A DNA stretch of 64,000 bases from Roseateles saccharophilus (GCF_004342485.1 NZ_SMBU01000019.1:31259-95258), one strand, 5' to 3'. Counted from the first letter of the stretch, positions 17,501 to 26,812 are shown. The notes: generated by a model not told the origin, from the sequence alone. Numbers and translations are program-made.

Positions 17501-18040
17501 ACCTCGCCCTTCTCGCTGTTCATGGGCAGTGACGCGCCCGAGGAGGCCGAAATCGCCTTCGCGCCCGGCGGTGCCGAACTGGGAGACACGGCCAAGCTCG
17601 ACCGCATTGCCCAGCTGCTGACCGACAAGCCCGGCGTGCAGCTGACGCTGACCGGATGGGCCGATCCCAGCGCCGAGGCCGCCGCCATCCGCGAGCAGCG
17701 GCTGGACAACGCGCTGAAGGCCGAGAACGCGGGCACGCCGGCCGACGCGCTCAAGCGCCTCTACCAGGCCACCAAGCTGCCCAACAAGCCTCGGAACCTC
17801 ATCGGCATGGCCAAGGACCTGCCGCCCGAGCAGATGCGCGCGCTGCTGCTGGCCAACTATGCGGTCGACGCCGAGGCCCTGCGCCAGCTCGCCGTGGCCC
17901 GGGCCGTGGCCGTGCGGGATGCACTGCTGGCGCGCGGTGCACCGAACGCCCGCGTCTTCCTGGCCGCCCCCAAGCTCTGCGACGGGGCTTGCGCCGCCGG
18001 CTGGCATCCCCACGTCGAAATGTCCCTCGGTGCCCACTGA
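14555..18040 (+). CDS. Large DUF748 / AsmA-like envelope protein with OmpA-like C-terminus
   Basis: 1161 residues. A single N-terminal helix (TLAALAVVVVLALLAATLALPGWI, ~17-40) anchors a long periplasmic region with repeated beta-strand units of the form '..v.gl.l..g.....' (for example FAVYNIELSEGLVAFDDRPV near 155 and EFAVERIRVNRSFVDFNDRFV near 790). These units define DUF748 and place it among AsmA/TamB-like bridge proteins. Residues from ~1005 (AEIAFAPGGAELGDTAKLDRIAQLL...) look like an OmpA-type peptidoglycan-associating domain. AsmA-like proteins move or shelter phospholipids between membranes; for this subgroup a role in envelope maintenance is inference. ATG 14555 or ATG 14567 could be the start. 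msrA begins 9 bp downstream, so they may be co-transcribed. Confidence 0.83.
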   Translation: MRGVMIDRRSLLRLTLRTLAALAVVVVLALLAATLALPGWITGRGAALATEALGRTVHIEQARFQPWRLGVVVEGLSIAGPAAGQPPLFKLDRLDAALSLRSLLRGRAVVESVVLTRPELRVARLSDGHYDIDDLIQRFAAKPEAKPAPDAAEPEFAVYNIELSEGLVAFDDRPVQRRHELAGLHLALPFVSTLPADVAVKVLPHLSGKLDGVAFDSRAEALPFEDDASARLSFKLAGLDLAPLAAYIPASAPLRLSTGRLDVDLALDFSEHPKQPPGVKLSGGIQLHELALTQPDGQPLLGFKRLSLPLVDVQPLRHQVGLGQILLESPSAWLHPLPAAPAAAASAPTATQPWQVSVAGLEVRDGRFTARDLALDAIQLKLGPAAWPLKQPAQLDASLRLDQATLSARAKLAPELLEADAELNGLAVERLAAWLPLPRGMRVAAGVSTKAALQVKEPLAEGAAERANLSLSELRISDVRVGLAGAGKPLLTLASAELDQAEVEPGRHALRLGRLKLDAPRAQLAREHDGRLSIAALLPAEGASTARSSGPAWTVRLAGLAVERGALRWRDAAVPEGVAPVAVVVEPLQLQLGALAWPSAAPVQAQLSARLAALGANDQPIAASAGSLQWNGRVGLAPLSTRGKVQAKALPLQLFNAYLDPAWGLHLQRAELGLKADVSAARQASGWQAGVDGDLRLGPLAVQQARSIDGQRVVGEDLLSWQALQLDGLKLALLPGAPPKLAVREAVLDEAYARLIVSEEGRFNLRDIGPAEAAAAAASAPAASGPPPEFAVERIRVNRSFVDFNDRFVRPHYSARLSELQGSLGAFSSASPAMAPLTLRGKVAGTGLLEIDGQLKPGAPLAMDIAANATDIELAPLSPYAGKYAGYAIERGKLSTKLHYKIEPGGSLSASNQIILNQLTFGDKVESPDATTLPVRFAVALLKDRNGVIDVNLPISGSLNDPQFSVGGIVWKLILNLIGKALTSPFSLFMGSDAPEEAEIAFAPGGAELGDTAKLDRIAQLLTDKPGVQLTLTGWADPSAEAAAIREQRLDNALKAENAGTPADALKRLYQATKLPNKPRNLIGMAKDLPPEQMRALLLANYAVDAEALRQLAVARAVAVRDALLARGAPNARVFLAAPKLCDGACAAGWHPHVEMSLGAH

Positions 18041-18049
18041 AAGACGCCC

Positions 18050-18586
18050 ATGACCGCAAGCAATCTCGAACGCATCACCCTGGCCGGCGGCTGCTTCTGG
18101 TGCCTGGAGGCCGTCTACGAGCGGGTGCGCGGCGTGCACCAGGTCGAGAACGGCTACAGCAACGGCCAGGCCGCCAACCCCAACTACGAGCAGGTCTGCA
18201 GCGGCCATACCGGCCATGCCGAGGTCGTGCGCATCGACTTCGACCCCGCCGTGGTCTCGCTGCGCGAGCTGCTCGAAGTTTTCTTCACCATCCACGACCC
18301 GACGACGCTAAACCGCCAGGGCGCCGATGCCGGCACGCAGTACCGCTCCGGCATCTACTGGCATGGCGAGGCTCAGCGCCAACTGGCGGCCGAGGTGCTG
18401 GGCGAGGCCAACGAGCACCACGCTGGCCGTGTCGTCACCGAGTTGCTGCCCGAGACCAACTACCACCCGGCCGAGGCCTACCACCAGCATTACTACGCCC
18501 GCAACCCCGAGCAGGGCTATTGCGCCTTCGTCGTCGCCGGCAAGGTGGACAAATTCCTGGCCAGCTTCAAGCGGCTCGTGAAGTGA
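18050..18586 (+). CDS. msrA: Peptide-methionine (S)-S-oxide reductase
   Basis: MsrA repairs methionine-S-sulfoxide in proteins. The 178-residue protein has the catalytic GGCFWCLEAVYERVRGV (Cys in GCFWC, residues ~14-18), the SGHTGHAEVVRIDFDP segment, FFTIHDPTTLNRQGADAGTQYRSGIYW and TNYHPAEAYHQHYYARNP. All are diagnostic and complete. The recycling cysteine that many MsrA proteins have near the C-terminus appears to be the one in GYCAFV. No signal peptide, so cytoplasmic. Its stop overlaps the start of the ABC ATPase (TGATG), suggesting co-expression with the transporter, an unusual pairing. Confidence 0.96.
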   Translation: MTASNLERITLAGGCFWCLEAVYERVRGVHQVENGYSNGQAANPNYEQVCSGHTGHAEVVRIDFDPAVVSLRELLEVFFTIHDPTTLNRQGADAGTQYRSGIYWHGEAQRQLAAEVLGEANEHHAGRVVTELLPETNYHPAEAYHQHYYARNPEQGYCAFVVAGKVDKFLASFKRLVK

Positions 18587-19230
18587 TGCTGGCCTGGCAG
18601 GGGCTGGCCCACCACTACGCCGGCGCCGAACATGCGATCCGCTATGCCGACTTCGCGCTGGGCCACGGCCGGCACCTGCTGCTGCGCGGCGCCTCGGGCT
18701 CCGGCAAGTCGACGCTGCTGGCCCTGCTGTCCGGCCTGCTGCGCGTGCAGCAGGGCTGGCTGGAGGTGGCCGGCACCGAGCTCGCGGCCCTGAGCCCGCG
18801 CGAACTGGACGCCTGGCGGGGTGCGACGCTGGGCGTCGTGCCGCAGCGCCTGCACCTGAGCGAGGCGCTGACGGTGGCCGAAAACCTCGCCCTGCCGGCC
18901 CTGGCCGCAGGGCAGGGCGCCGACCCGGCCCGCGCGGCCGAGCTGCTCGACGCGCTGGACATCGCCGGCCTGGCCGGCCGCCGGCCGCACCAGCTCAGCG
19001 TCGGCCAAGCCCAGCGCGTGGCGCTGGCCCGCGCGCTGATGCGCCGGCCGCGCCTGCTGCTGGCCGACGAGCCCAGCGCCAACCTGGACGACGAGCACAC
19101 CGTGAACATGCTGGCCCTGCTGCTGGACGCGGCCGAGCGCGAGGGCTGCACGCTGGTCATCGCCAGCCATGACGCCCGCGTCGTCGAGGCCCTGGGCGGG
19201 CGGGACGACGTTTCGGAGCTGAGCCTGTGA
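18586..19230 (+). CDS. ABC transporter ATP-binding protein (LolD/MacB type)
   Basis: A 214-residue ATPase with Walker A GASGSGKST near 40, Q-loop VVPQRLHLSEALTVAENL, signature LSVGQAQRVALARAL, Walker B RLLLADEPSANLD and the H-loop IASHD. Close spacing of these to an FtsX/MacB-fold permease (next gene, GTGA overlap) indicates a Type VII ABC system that performs mechanotransmission or lipoprotein release at the inner membrane rather than classical import. ATG 18586 shares a base with the msrA stop. The substrate is unknown. The downstream DUF3299 protein and the permease's His-rich loop hint at a metal-linked role, which is inference only. Confidence 0.9.
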   Translation: MLAWQGLAHHYAGAEHAIRYADFALGHGRHLLLRGASGSGKSTLLALLSGLLRVQQGWLEVAGTELAALSPRELDAWRGATLGVVPQRLHLSEALTVAENLALPALAAGQGADPARAAELLDALDIAGLAGRRPHQLSVGQAQRVALARALMRRPRLLLADEPSANLDDEHTVNMLALLLDAAEREGCTLVIASHDARVVEALGGRDDVSELSL

Positions 19231-20423
19231 TCCGCCTCGCCTGGCGCTATCTCTGGTCCAGCCCGCTGACGACGGCGCTGAACCTGCTGCTGCTGACCCT
19301 TGGCCTCGCGGCCGTGACCTTCGTGCTGCGCGCCAGCGCCCAGGTCGAGGCCGGGCTCAGGCGCGACCTGGCGGGCATCGACCTCGTCGTCGGTGCCAAG
19401 GGCAGCCCGATGCAGATCATGCTGGCCGGCGTCTTCCACCTCGATGCGCCGACCGGCAACATCCCGCTGGCGACGCTGGCGCTGCTGAAGAAGCAGCCGC
19501 TGGTGGCCCAGGCCGTGCCGTTGTCGCTGGGCGACTCCTTCCGCGGCTACCGCATTGCCGGCACGACGCCGGACTATGTCGACCTCTACGGCGGCCGGCT
19601 GGGGCAGGGAGCGCTTTGGACGAAGCCCATGCAGGCCGTGCTGGGCGCCGAGGTGGCCCACGTCAGCGGGCTCAAGGTCGGCGACCGTTTCGCCGGCAGC
19701 CATGGCCTGGCCGAGGGCGGCGGTGCCCATGGCGACCATCTCTTCGAGGTCGTCGGCGTGCTGGCCGAATCGGGCAGCGTGCTGGACCGCCTGGTGCTGA
19801 CCGACCTGGCCTCGGTCTGGCAGGTGCACGAGGAGCACCATGCCGGCGAGGCCCATGACGAGGCAGCCGACGACAGGCGCGAGATCACGCTGGCCCTGGT
19901 GCGCTACCGCAGCCCGCTGGCGGCCGTGATGCTGCCGCGCTGGGTCAATGCGCAGGACGGCCTGCAGTCCGCCGCGCCGGCGCTGGAAACGGCCCGGCTG
20001 ATGCGCCTCGTCGGTGCCGGTACCGAGGTGCTCCGTGGCTTCGGCCTCGTGCTGCTGGCCGCGGCGGGGCTGTCGGTCTGGGTTGCGCTGCTGCACGCGG
20101 TGCGCGCGCGCCAGGGTGACCTGGCCATGCTGCGCATGCTGGGCGCACCGGCTCGCCGTGTCGCGGCTCTGATCGCGCTGGAAGCCCTGCTGCTGGCCGG
20201 CCTGGCCGCCGTGCTGGGCTTGGCGGCTGGCCACGGCCTGGTTGCGGTGCTGGAACGGCTGCTGGCCGAGCGCCAGTCGCTGCGGCTGGGCGCGTTGGGC
20301 TGGAGCGAGGCGGAATGGCTGGTGCCGCTGCTGGCTGGCGGCCTCGCACTGCTGGCCGCCGCCTGGCCGGCCTGGCGGGCCTATCGCCTGGACGTCACGA
20401 CTCTGCTGCAAGCTCCGCGTTGA
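19227..20423 (+). CDS. FtsX/MacB-fold ABC permease with His-rich periplasmic loop
   Basis: 398 residues with the four-helix FtsX/MacB layout: TM1 at ~15-35 (TALNLLLLTLGLAAVTFVL), a ~230-residue periplasmic domain, then three helices near 270-290, 315-340 and 365-385. The conserved ARQGDLAMLRMLGA 'coupling' stretch precedes TM3, and AAWPAWRAYRLDVTTLLQ ends the protein. Notable is HEEHHAGEAHDEAADD at 201-216 and GGGAHGDHL at 164-172, clusters of His/Asp/Glu that could bind zinc or another metal. Start is GTG at 19227-19229 overlapping the ATPase stop. Pairs with the preceding ATPase. Similar permeases are found beside DUF3299 proteins in metal-responsive clusters of other proteobacteria; this is from memory and unverified here. 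Confidence 0.88.
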   Translation: MIRLAWRYLWSSPLTTALNLLLLTLGLAAVTFVLRASAQVEAGLRRDLAGIDLVVGAKGSPMQIMLAGVFHLDAPTGNIPLATLALLKKQPLVAQAVPLSLGDSFRGYRIAGTTPDYVDLYGGRLGQGALWTKPMQAVLGAEVAHVSGLKVGDRFAGSHGLAEGGGAHGDHLFEVVGVLAESGSVLDRLVLTDLASVWQVHEEHHAGEAHDEAADDRREITLALVRYRSPLAAVMLPRWVNAQDGLQSAAPALETARLMRLVGAGTEVLRGFGLVLLAAAGLSVWVALLHAVRARQGDLAMLRMLGAPARRVAALIALEALLLAGLAAVLGLAAGHGLVAVLERLLAERQSLRLGALGWSEAEWLVPLLAGGLALLAAAWPAWRAYRLDVTTLLQAPR

Positions 20424-20438
20424 ACGTCCCACCCCCTA

Positions 20439-20494
20439 CCGGCTTCGCCGGCCCCCTCAAGGGGGCGAGGCCGCAGGATCGGGAAAGCCGGATC
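20439..20494. repeat. Cluster of three short hairpins between the permease and DUF3299 genes
   Basis: In the 176-bp gap, CCGGCTTCGCCGG (20439-20451) and GCCCCCTCAAGGGGGC (20451-20466) are adjacent perfect hairpins, followed by AGGATC ... GATCCT (20474-20494). The first two resemble short intergenic palindromes common in Burkholderiales genomes. None has a T-tract. They may act as transcript-end or processing structures before the separately started DUF3299 gene. Confidence 0.5.
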
Positions 20495-20599
20495 CTCGGC
20501 TTCCGCGCGATGGAGCCCTGCGCTGAGCGCGGGCTTTGGTGCTCACAGCGGTGGGGGCGGAGAATCTCGATATTCGTATTGGCGAACGCCACCTAAGCC

Positions 20600-21082
20600 A
20601 TGAAATTTCTCGTTGCAGCTCTTCTCTCGGTCTCCACCGCCGTGATGGCCCAGGTTTCGCCCGCCATCGGCCAAGGCCCCGGCTATCACGACCCGCGCAG
20701 CCCCTTCAAGCCGCTCGAGGAGCGCAGCGACATCGTGTCCTGGAAGCTGCTGTCCCAGGTTACGGCCAAGGCCGAGAAGAAGAAGATCGTGCCGACCTTC
20801 CCGGCCGCTGTGCAGGCGCTGGATCGCAGGACGGTCAAGGTGCAGGGCTTCATGATGCCGCTGGAGGCGGGTGACAAGCAGCAGCACTTCCTGCTGTCCT
20901 CGGTGCCGACGACCTGCGCCTTCTGCGTGCCGGCCGGCCCCGAAGGCCTTGTCGAGGTGCGCACGAAGAAGCCCGTGCGCTACACGCTGGAGCCGGTCGT
21001 CGTCGAAGGCCAACTGGCCGTGCTGACCGACGACCCCTACGGCCTCTATTACCGTGTCGACGAGGGCGACGCCGTCAATTAA
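20600..21082 (+). CDS. DUF3299 domain protein, exported
   Basis: 160 residues with a clear signal peptide (MKFLVAALLSVSTAVMA, cleavage near AQ). The mature part contains VSWKLLSQVTAKAEKKKIVPTFPAAVQALDRRTVKVQGFMMPLE, a statement of the DUF3299 fold, then FLLSSVPTTCAFCVPAGPEGLVEV with a CxxC pair. The CxxC could bind a metal or be redox-active. It ends YGLYYRVDEGDAVN. It lies 176 bp after the ABC permease on the same strand, behind hairpins, so it may have its own promoter. It abuts the convergent pdxH stop with no gap. The function of the family is not established; metal handling in the periplasm with the adjacent ABC system is a reasonable guess. Confidence 0.78.
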   Translation: MKFLVAALLSVSTAVMAQVSPAIGQGPGYHDPRSPFKPLEERSDIVSWKLLSQVTAKAEKKKIVPTFPAAVQALDRRTVKVQGFMMPLEAGDKQQHFLLSSVPTTCAFCVPAGPEGLVEVRTKKPVRYTLEPVVVEGQLAVLTDDPYGLYYRVDEGDAVN

Positions 21083-21718
21083 TTAAGGCGCAAGCCGTTC
21101 GCGGACCCAGGCGCCGGCATCGAGCCTGAAGACCAGCCGGTCGTGCAGCCGCGAGCGGCGCCCCTGCCAGAACTCGAAACGATCCGGCAGCAGGCGATAG
21201 CCGCCCCAATGCGGCGGCCGTTCGGGGTTCAGGCCATGCTGGACCGCCGCCTTGGCGGCGTTGGCCACCAGCACGGCGCGCGAGCTGATGACTCGGCTCT
21301 GCGGCGAGGCCCAGGCTCCGAGCCGCGAATCCAGCGGCCGGCTCCTGAAGTAGTCGTCCGACTCCTCGGCTGAGGTCTTCTCGACCCGGCCCTCGATGCG
21401 CACGACGCGCTCCATCTCCACCCAGTGAAACTGCAAGGCGGCGTAGGGGCTGTGTGCCAGCTCCTGGCCCTTGCGGCTTTCGTAGTTCGTGAACCAGACC
21501 ATGCCGCGTGCATCGCAGCCCTTGAGCAGCACGACGCGCGTCGAAGGCCGTCCATCGGCGCCCACGGTGGCCACGGTCATCGCTGTCGGTTCGGACACAT
21601 CGTGGGCGATGGCCTCGTCCATCCAGCGGTTGAAGAGGGCCAGCGGGCCGTCCGAGGCCTGATCCTCGTCCAGCTCGCCCAGTTCGTAACTCTTTCGGAA
21701 TTCGCTCAACTTGCTCAT
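21083..21718 (-). CDS. pdxH: Pyridoxamine 5'-phosphate oxidase
   Basis: PdxH is the FMN enzyme that oxidises PNP/PMP to pyridoxal 5'-phosphate. The 211-residue product has the expected sequence blocks: [25 protein letters not shown] (substrate/FMN), [59 protein letters not shown], and the C-terminal [27 protein letters not shown]. All known FMN- and PLP-contacting stretches are intact and length is normal. The start at 21716-21718 gives the standard [12 protein letters not shown] opening; longer in-frame extensions are non-coding. It is convergent with the DUF3299 gene and divergent from the MobA-like gene 132 bp away. Confidence 0.97.
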   Translation of the reverse strand: MSKLSEFRKSYELGELDEDQASDGPLALFNRWMDEAIAHDVSEPTAMTVATVGADGRPSTRVVLLKGCDARGMVWFTNYESRKGQELAHSPYAALQFHWVEMERVVRIEGRVEKTSAEESDDYFRSRPLDSRLGAWASPQSRVISSRAVLVANAAKAAVQHGLNPERPPHWGGYRLLPDRFEFWQGRRSRLHDRLVFRLDAGAWVRERLAP

Positions 21719-21850
21719 AGGACCGAAGTATGCAGACCTTCCCTTAAGTGAACCTCCCAGTTTCAAGCGCAGGGCCGCTCGGCATGCTTGTGGCACCGCA
21801 GCAAAGGCCGAAATGCCCTGCCGCAAGGGATTGCCAAGGACGACCACCGA

Positions 21851-22459
21851 ATGATGAAACGACGCCCCGCCGTCGTCGTGCTGGCCGCAGGACGCGGCTC
21901 GCGCTTCCGCGGCCCGGGCCACAAGCTCGAGCAGAACCTGGGCGGCGCGTCCGGTGCGGAAACCCTGCTCGCGCGCAGCCTGCGCCATGCCATTGCCACG
22001 CGGCTTCCCGTCGTCGTCGTGACGACGCCGGCCCTGGCCCCGGCCGTGCACCAGCTCGTCGCGGCGCGCGATATCGTGACCCTGCCCGAACGCGATGCCC
22101 AGGGGCGGCTTCAGCCCGTCGGCATGGGACATTCCATCGTTGCCGGTGTCAGTGCCACGGGCGATGCCGATGGCTGGCTCATCCTGCCGGCCGACATGCC
22201 GCTGGTGCGGCCCGCCACCATCATGGCCGTGGCCGAAGGCCTGGAGCGCTACCCCGTCTGTTACGCCCAGTACCGCGGCATCCAGGGCCATCCGGTCGGT
22301 TTCGGCACCGAGCTTTATTCCGAGCTGGTGGCCCTGAGCGGCGACGAGGGTGCCCGGCGCATCGTGGCCCGCTACGCCGCCCAGCCCATCGAGGTGGACG
22401 ACCCCGGCGTGCACATCGACGTCGACACCGCCGAAGATCTCGCTCGCCTGCGCAGCTGA
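21851..22459 (+). CDS. MobA-like nucleotidyltransferase family protein
   Basis: A 202-residue GT-A-fold nucleotidyltransferase. The N-terminal [12 protein letters not shown] is the NTP-binding G-rich loop, [14 protein letters not shown] holds the metal-binding Asp, and GHPVGFG the substrate-side loop. The layout is close to MobA/MocA, which attach CMP or GMP to molybdopterin. Unlike MobA, the middle KLEQNLGG segment replaces KPL.. motifs, so a molybdenum-cofactor role is possible but not demonstrated. No Mo-enzyme or moa gene is adjacent. Two adjacent ATGs (21851, 21854) are candidate starts; a longer frame to 21788 lacks homology at its N-terminus. 9 bp convergent to chaC. Confidence 0.75.
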   Translation: MMKRRPAVVVLAAGRGSRFRGPGHKLEQNLGGASGAETLLARSLRHAIATRLPVVVVTTPALAPAVHQLVAARDIVTLPERDAQGRLQPVGMGHSIVAGVSATGDADGWLILPADMPLVRPATIMAVAEGLERYPVCYAQYRGIQGHPVGFGTELYSELVALSGDEGARRIVARYAAQPIEVDDPGVHIDVDTAEDLARLRS

Positions 22460-22468
22460 GGGCCTGGG

Positions 22469-23092
22469 TCAGGGCGGCGCGCACAGTCCGTGGCGCGCGG
22501 CCAGGTGCGCCTGGCGCTCCAACTCGGCGTCGCGGATGCCGTGCTCGCGCAAGCCCTGGACGGTGCGCAGCAGATAGTCCAGTGTCGTGCCGTAACGGCC
22601 CCGGGCATGGCGGAAGATGTGCAGCAGCTCGGGCTCGCGCAGCGGGCCGGTCCAGCTCGGGCTCTGGCGCGACAGCGTGAAGGCCAGTGCCCGCTGCCGC
22701 CCGGCGGGCGTCTCGCAGTTCAGCCAGCGTGGCTCGTAGACGCCGTTGGGCATCTCCCGGTCCCAGAGCTGCACCAGCACACCCTCGCCGGCGGCACGCG
22801 GCACGCGGTAGACCAGGCCGCGACAACTGCCACCCGACACCAGGGCCAGCACCAGGCCCGGCTCCTGTGGCGAGCCACGGTTCGTGCGCGAGCGCATGCG
22901 CAGCACGCGGTGAAAGCCCAGCACCCGGGCCGGCAATGCCTGGGCATAGTCGAAATCCGGGCGCCAGATCAGCGAGCCGTAGGCGAACAGCAGCAGGTCA
23001 TCGCCGCTGGCCCGCCATTCGGCGGCCGTGCGCTGCAGCAGATGGGCGCTGCGCGTCGGGCCGTGCGGAATATTCAATGCGTGTGACGACAT
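22469..23092 (-). CDS. chaC: Gamma-glutamylcyclotransferase, ChaC family
   Basis: 207 residues. LLLFAYGSLIWRPDF is the YGSL substrate-binding loop. GFHRVLRMRSRTNRGSPQEPGLVLALVSGG, CRGLVYRVP and the REMPNGVYEPRWLNC segment with the catalytic-glutamate region follow in the ChaC order. ChaC enzymes cleave glutathione to 5-oxoproline and Cys-Gly, thereby lowering cellular glutathione. No signal peptide. It is transcribed away from edd, with about 120 bp between them. The gene is not part of an obvious operon. The family call is firm; whether glutathione is the sole substrate was not testable. Confidence 0.93.
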   Translation of the reverse strand: MSSHALNIPHGPTRSAHLLQRTAAEWRASGDDLLLFAYGSLIWRPDFDYAQALPARVLGFHRVLRMRSRTNRGSPQEPGLVLALVSGGSCRGLVYRVPRAAGEGVLVQLWDREMPNGVYEPRWLNCETPAGRQRALAFTLSRQSPSWTGPLREPELLHIFRHARGRYGTTLDYLLRTVQGLREHGIRDAELERQAHLAARHGLCAPP

Positions 23093-23151
23093 CGCCCATC
23101 ATCTTGTCACGCGAGGTACCCAGGCCGTAACCCACGCTGCCCTGCGGCCAA

Positions 23152-23164
23152 GTAATATGGTTAC
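23152..23164. promoter_or_regulatory. Possible operator before edd
   Basis: GTAATATGGTTAC is a GTAA-N5-TTAC inverted repeat 47 bp before the edd ATG, in the edd/chaC divergent gap. Hexose-regulator sites in other proteobacteria have TGTAAT-type half-sites, so a HexR-like repressor is conceivable. No regulator is adjacent. Confidence 0.3.
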
Positions 23165-23211
23165 CTAAATTCCAGAGGGCAAGTTACAGAATCCAGGCCC
23201 AGGAGACCCGA

Positions 23212-25041
<1,830 letters not shown>

Positions 25042-25049
25042 GACCTGGA

Positions 25050-25087
25050 GTGCCAGACCGCCCGAGCGAAGCGAGTAGCTCTGGCAC
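25050..25087 (+). other. Hairpin in the edd-eda intergenic region
   Basis: GTGCCAGA (25050-25057) pairs perfectly with TCTGGCAC (25080-25087), with an inner GC-rich arm. There is no T-tract. A stem between two operon genes can stabilise or stop part of the transcript, giving different edd and eda levels. Confidence 0.45.
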
Positions 25088-25110
25088 CCACTGATTCAGA
25101 AATTGACTTC

Positions 25111-25731
25111 ATGCTTGAAACCCTCAGCTTGGCCAGCCACGGCCCCGTCATTCCCGTCATCGTCATCCAGCGCCTGGAAGACGCCGTGCCGCTGGCCGAG
25201 GCCCTGGTGGCCGGCGGCGTCAAGGTGCTCGAGGTGACGCTGCGCACGCCGGTTGCGCTTCAGGCCATGGAAGCCATGGCCAAGGTGCCGGGCGCCATCG
25301 TCGGCGCCGGCACGCTGCGCAGCCCGCAGGACGTGGCCAACGCGAAGAACGCCGGCTGCCGGTTTGGCGTCAGCCCCGGCTTCACCGAGGCCATCGGCTC
25401 AGCTTGCCAACAGCACGGCCTGCCGCTGCTGCCCGGCGTGTCCACCGCCTCCGAGGTCATGCAGGCCAACGCGGCCGGCTACGGCTTCCTGAAGCTCTTC
25501 CCGGCCGTCGCGGTCGGTGGCGTGAACCTGTTGAAGGCCCTGGCCGGCCCCTTTCCGGACGTGGCCTTCTGCCCCACCGGCGGCATCTCGTTGCAGACGG
25601 CGCCCGACTTCCTGAATCTGCCCAACGTCAAGGTCTGCGGTGGCTCCTGGCTCACGCCTCAGGATGCCGTCGACGCCAAGGACTGGGCGCGCATCACCCG
25701 GCTCGCCGCCGAGGCTTCAGCCCTGCGGTAG
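25111..25731 (+). CDS. eda: KDPG/KHG aldolase
   Basis: Eda splits 2-keto-3-deoxy-6-phosphogluconate into pyruvate and glyceraldehyde-3-phosphate, completing the Entner-Doudoroff route begun by the preceding edd. The 206-residue (beta/alpha)8 barrel contains GGVKVLEVTLRTPVAL (catalytic Glu in EVTLR), GAGTLRSPQDV, CRFGVSPGFTEAI, PLLPGVSTASEVM, FLKLFPAVAVGGVNLLKAL with the Schiff-base lysine, and CPTGGISLQTAPDFL. All class I aldolase residues are visible. The last 15 bp overlap the convergent thioesterase gene. Confidence 0.98.
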   Translation: MLETLSLASHGPVIPVIVIQRLEDAVPLAEALVAGGVKVLEVTLRTPVALQAMEAMAKVPGAIVGAGTLRSPQDVANAKNAGCRFGVSPGFTEAIGSACQQHGLPLLPGVSTASEVMQANAAGYGFLKLFPAVAVGGVNLLKALAGPFPDVAFCPTGGISLQTAPDFLNLPNVKVCGGSWLTPQDAVDAKDWARITRLAAEASALR

Positions 25732-26262
25732 ATCGAGCAGCAGGCAGGTCGTGCTGGCATGCGCGTAGAGCTTGCCGTCGTGGCCGACCAGCGTGGCTTC
25801 GGCCGTCGTCACCTGGCGGCCGCGGTGCACGACGCGGCCGATGGCGCGCACCAGCGGCACCCTGTCGCTCAGCGCACGCACGAGGTTGACCTTGAACTCC
25901 AGCGTCGTGTAGCCACGGTCCACGGGCAGCGTCGTGTGCACCGAGCAGCCCAGCGCCGAGTCCAGCAGCGTCGCGAACCAGCCGCCGTGCACGCTGCCCA
26001 GCGGGTTGTAGTGCCTGAACTGCGGCCGGCCCTGGAAGATGGCCTCACCGTCGGCGACCGAGATCAGCAGGAAGTCCAGCGTCTGGCTGATCGGCGCGCG
26101 GGGCGCGAGCCCGTCGACCATGGCCTGCATCTGCTGCAGGCCGGTCTTGCCTGCCAGCATCTCGCGTGAGGCGAGGCCTGGTTCAGGGCGTTGGCGAGCC
26201 AGCAGGGCGGCCTCTTCGGCCTGCCATTGCGCGAGGGTGGCGTCGGGATTGGATGCTGTCAT
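25717..26262 (-). CDS. PaaI-family hotdog-fold thioesterase
   Basis: 181 residues with a single hotdog domain (about 50-175). VADGEAIFQGRPQFRHYNPLGSVHGGWFATLLDSALGCSVHTTLP contains the H-[N]-P-x-G-x-VHGG-x-x-x-LLD signature of PaaI/YbgC-type acyl-CoA thioesterases, where the conserved Asn/Asp and Gly residues activate water. The N-terminal ~50 residues are a helical extension not typical of the shortest family members. The acyl-CoA substrate cannot be inferred. It ends inside the convergent eda 3' end and starts 67 bp after the end of a divergently regulated hypothetical gene transcribed in the same direction. Confidence 0.87.
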   Translation of the reverse strand: MTASNPDATLAQWQAEEAALLARQRPEPGLASREMLAGKTGLQQMQAMVDGLAPRAPISQTLDFLLISVADGEAIFQGRPQFRHYNPLGSVHGGWFATLLDSALGCSVHTTLPVDRGYTTLEFKVNLVRALSDRVPLVRAIGRVVHRGRQVTTAEATLVGHDGKLYAHASTTCLLLDLPQG

Positions 26263-26329
26263 GGTGGCGGCTTCGTGGAAGAAGCCGCCGATTCTGCGTA
26301 AACGCGCCGCCCCCTGCTGTCACCCAGGT

Positions 26330-26746
26330 TCAGGCAGCCAGGCGCTGCGCGGCACGGGCGACGCGGCGTGGCGCCTCCAGGCCGCGCAGCTTGTCCAGCA
26401 CCGGCCCCTGCCAAGGCAGCAGATAGACCAGAGTGGCCAGCATCGCGCGGCGGCGCGAAGACAGCAGAGGCCGCTGATGCTCGTCCAGCAGCAGCACGTT
26501 GCAGCGCACGTTGAGCGGGTCGGCCTGCACGACGGTGCCCTCGTCGAGCTCGACCCAATCCCACTCCAGCCAGGCGCAGGCATCGGCGTAGCAGCGCTCC
26601 CAGCGCGTCGTGCCGCCGGCACGACGCTCGCCGCTGCGGGCCAGATGCACACGGGTCTGGGCGTGCCGGACATCCTGAGCGGCGCCCGACAGTGCCGCAA
26701 CCGGCCAGCAGATGCTGCCCTCGGGGAGATGGATCAGGGTCGACAT
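26330..26746 (-). CDS. Hypothetical protein divergent from the LuxR-type regulator
   Basis: 138 residues, not recognised. It is soluble, with tryptophan-rich patches (SICWPVAAL, AWLEWDWVELDEGTVV) and a basic C-terminal stretch ending KLRGLEAPRRVARAAQRLAA that could form an amphipathic helix. The ATG at 26744-26746 follows GAAAGG; a longer frame to 26797 has no ribosome binding site. Its start is 67 bp from a lux-box-like element (26813-26832) lying in the shared divergent region, so it is a candidate target of the regulator at 26833. The 'LLDEHQRPLLSSRRRAMLATLVYLLPWQGP' middle suggests a conserved fold, but I cannot name it. Confidence 0.6.
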   Translation of the reverse strand: MSTLIHLPEGSICWPVAALSGAAQDVRHAQTRVHLARSGERRAGGTTRWERCYADACAWLEWDWVELDEGTVVQADPLNVRCNVLLLDEHQRPLLSSRRRAMLATLVYLLPWQGPVLDKLRGLEAPRRVARAAQRLAA

Positions 26747-26812
26747 GCAAGCGCCTTTCGGGGTGTAAATCGTGATCGGCGCGCAGTCTCCGGTCATGCC
26801 GGACCCGGAACA

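Noticed and set aside
15974..18295. Long minus-strand frames opposite the DUF748 gene and msrA
   Set aside because: Low-complexity translations with no recognisable domains, fully opposite to genes with clear family features.
20424..20599. tRNA or riboswitch in the hairpin-rich gap before the DUF3299 gene
   Set aside because: The stems are short independent palindromes; no cloverleaf, CCA-type end or known riboswitch core could be assembled.
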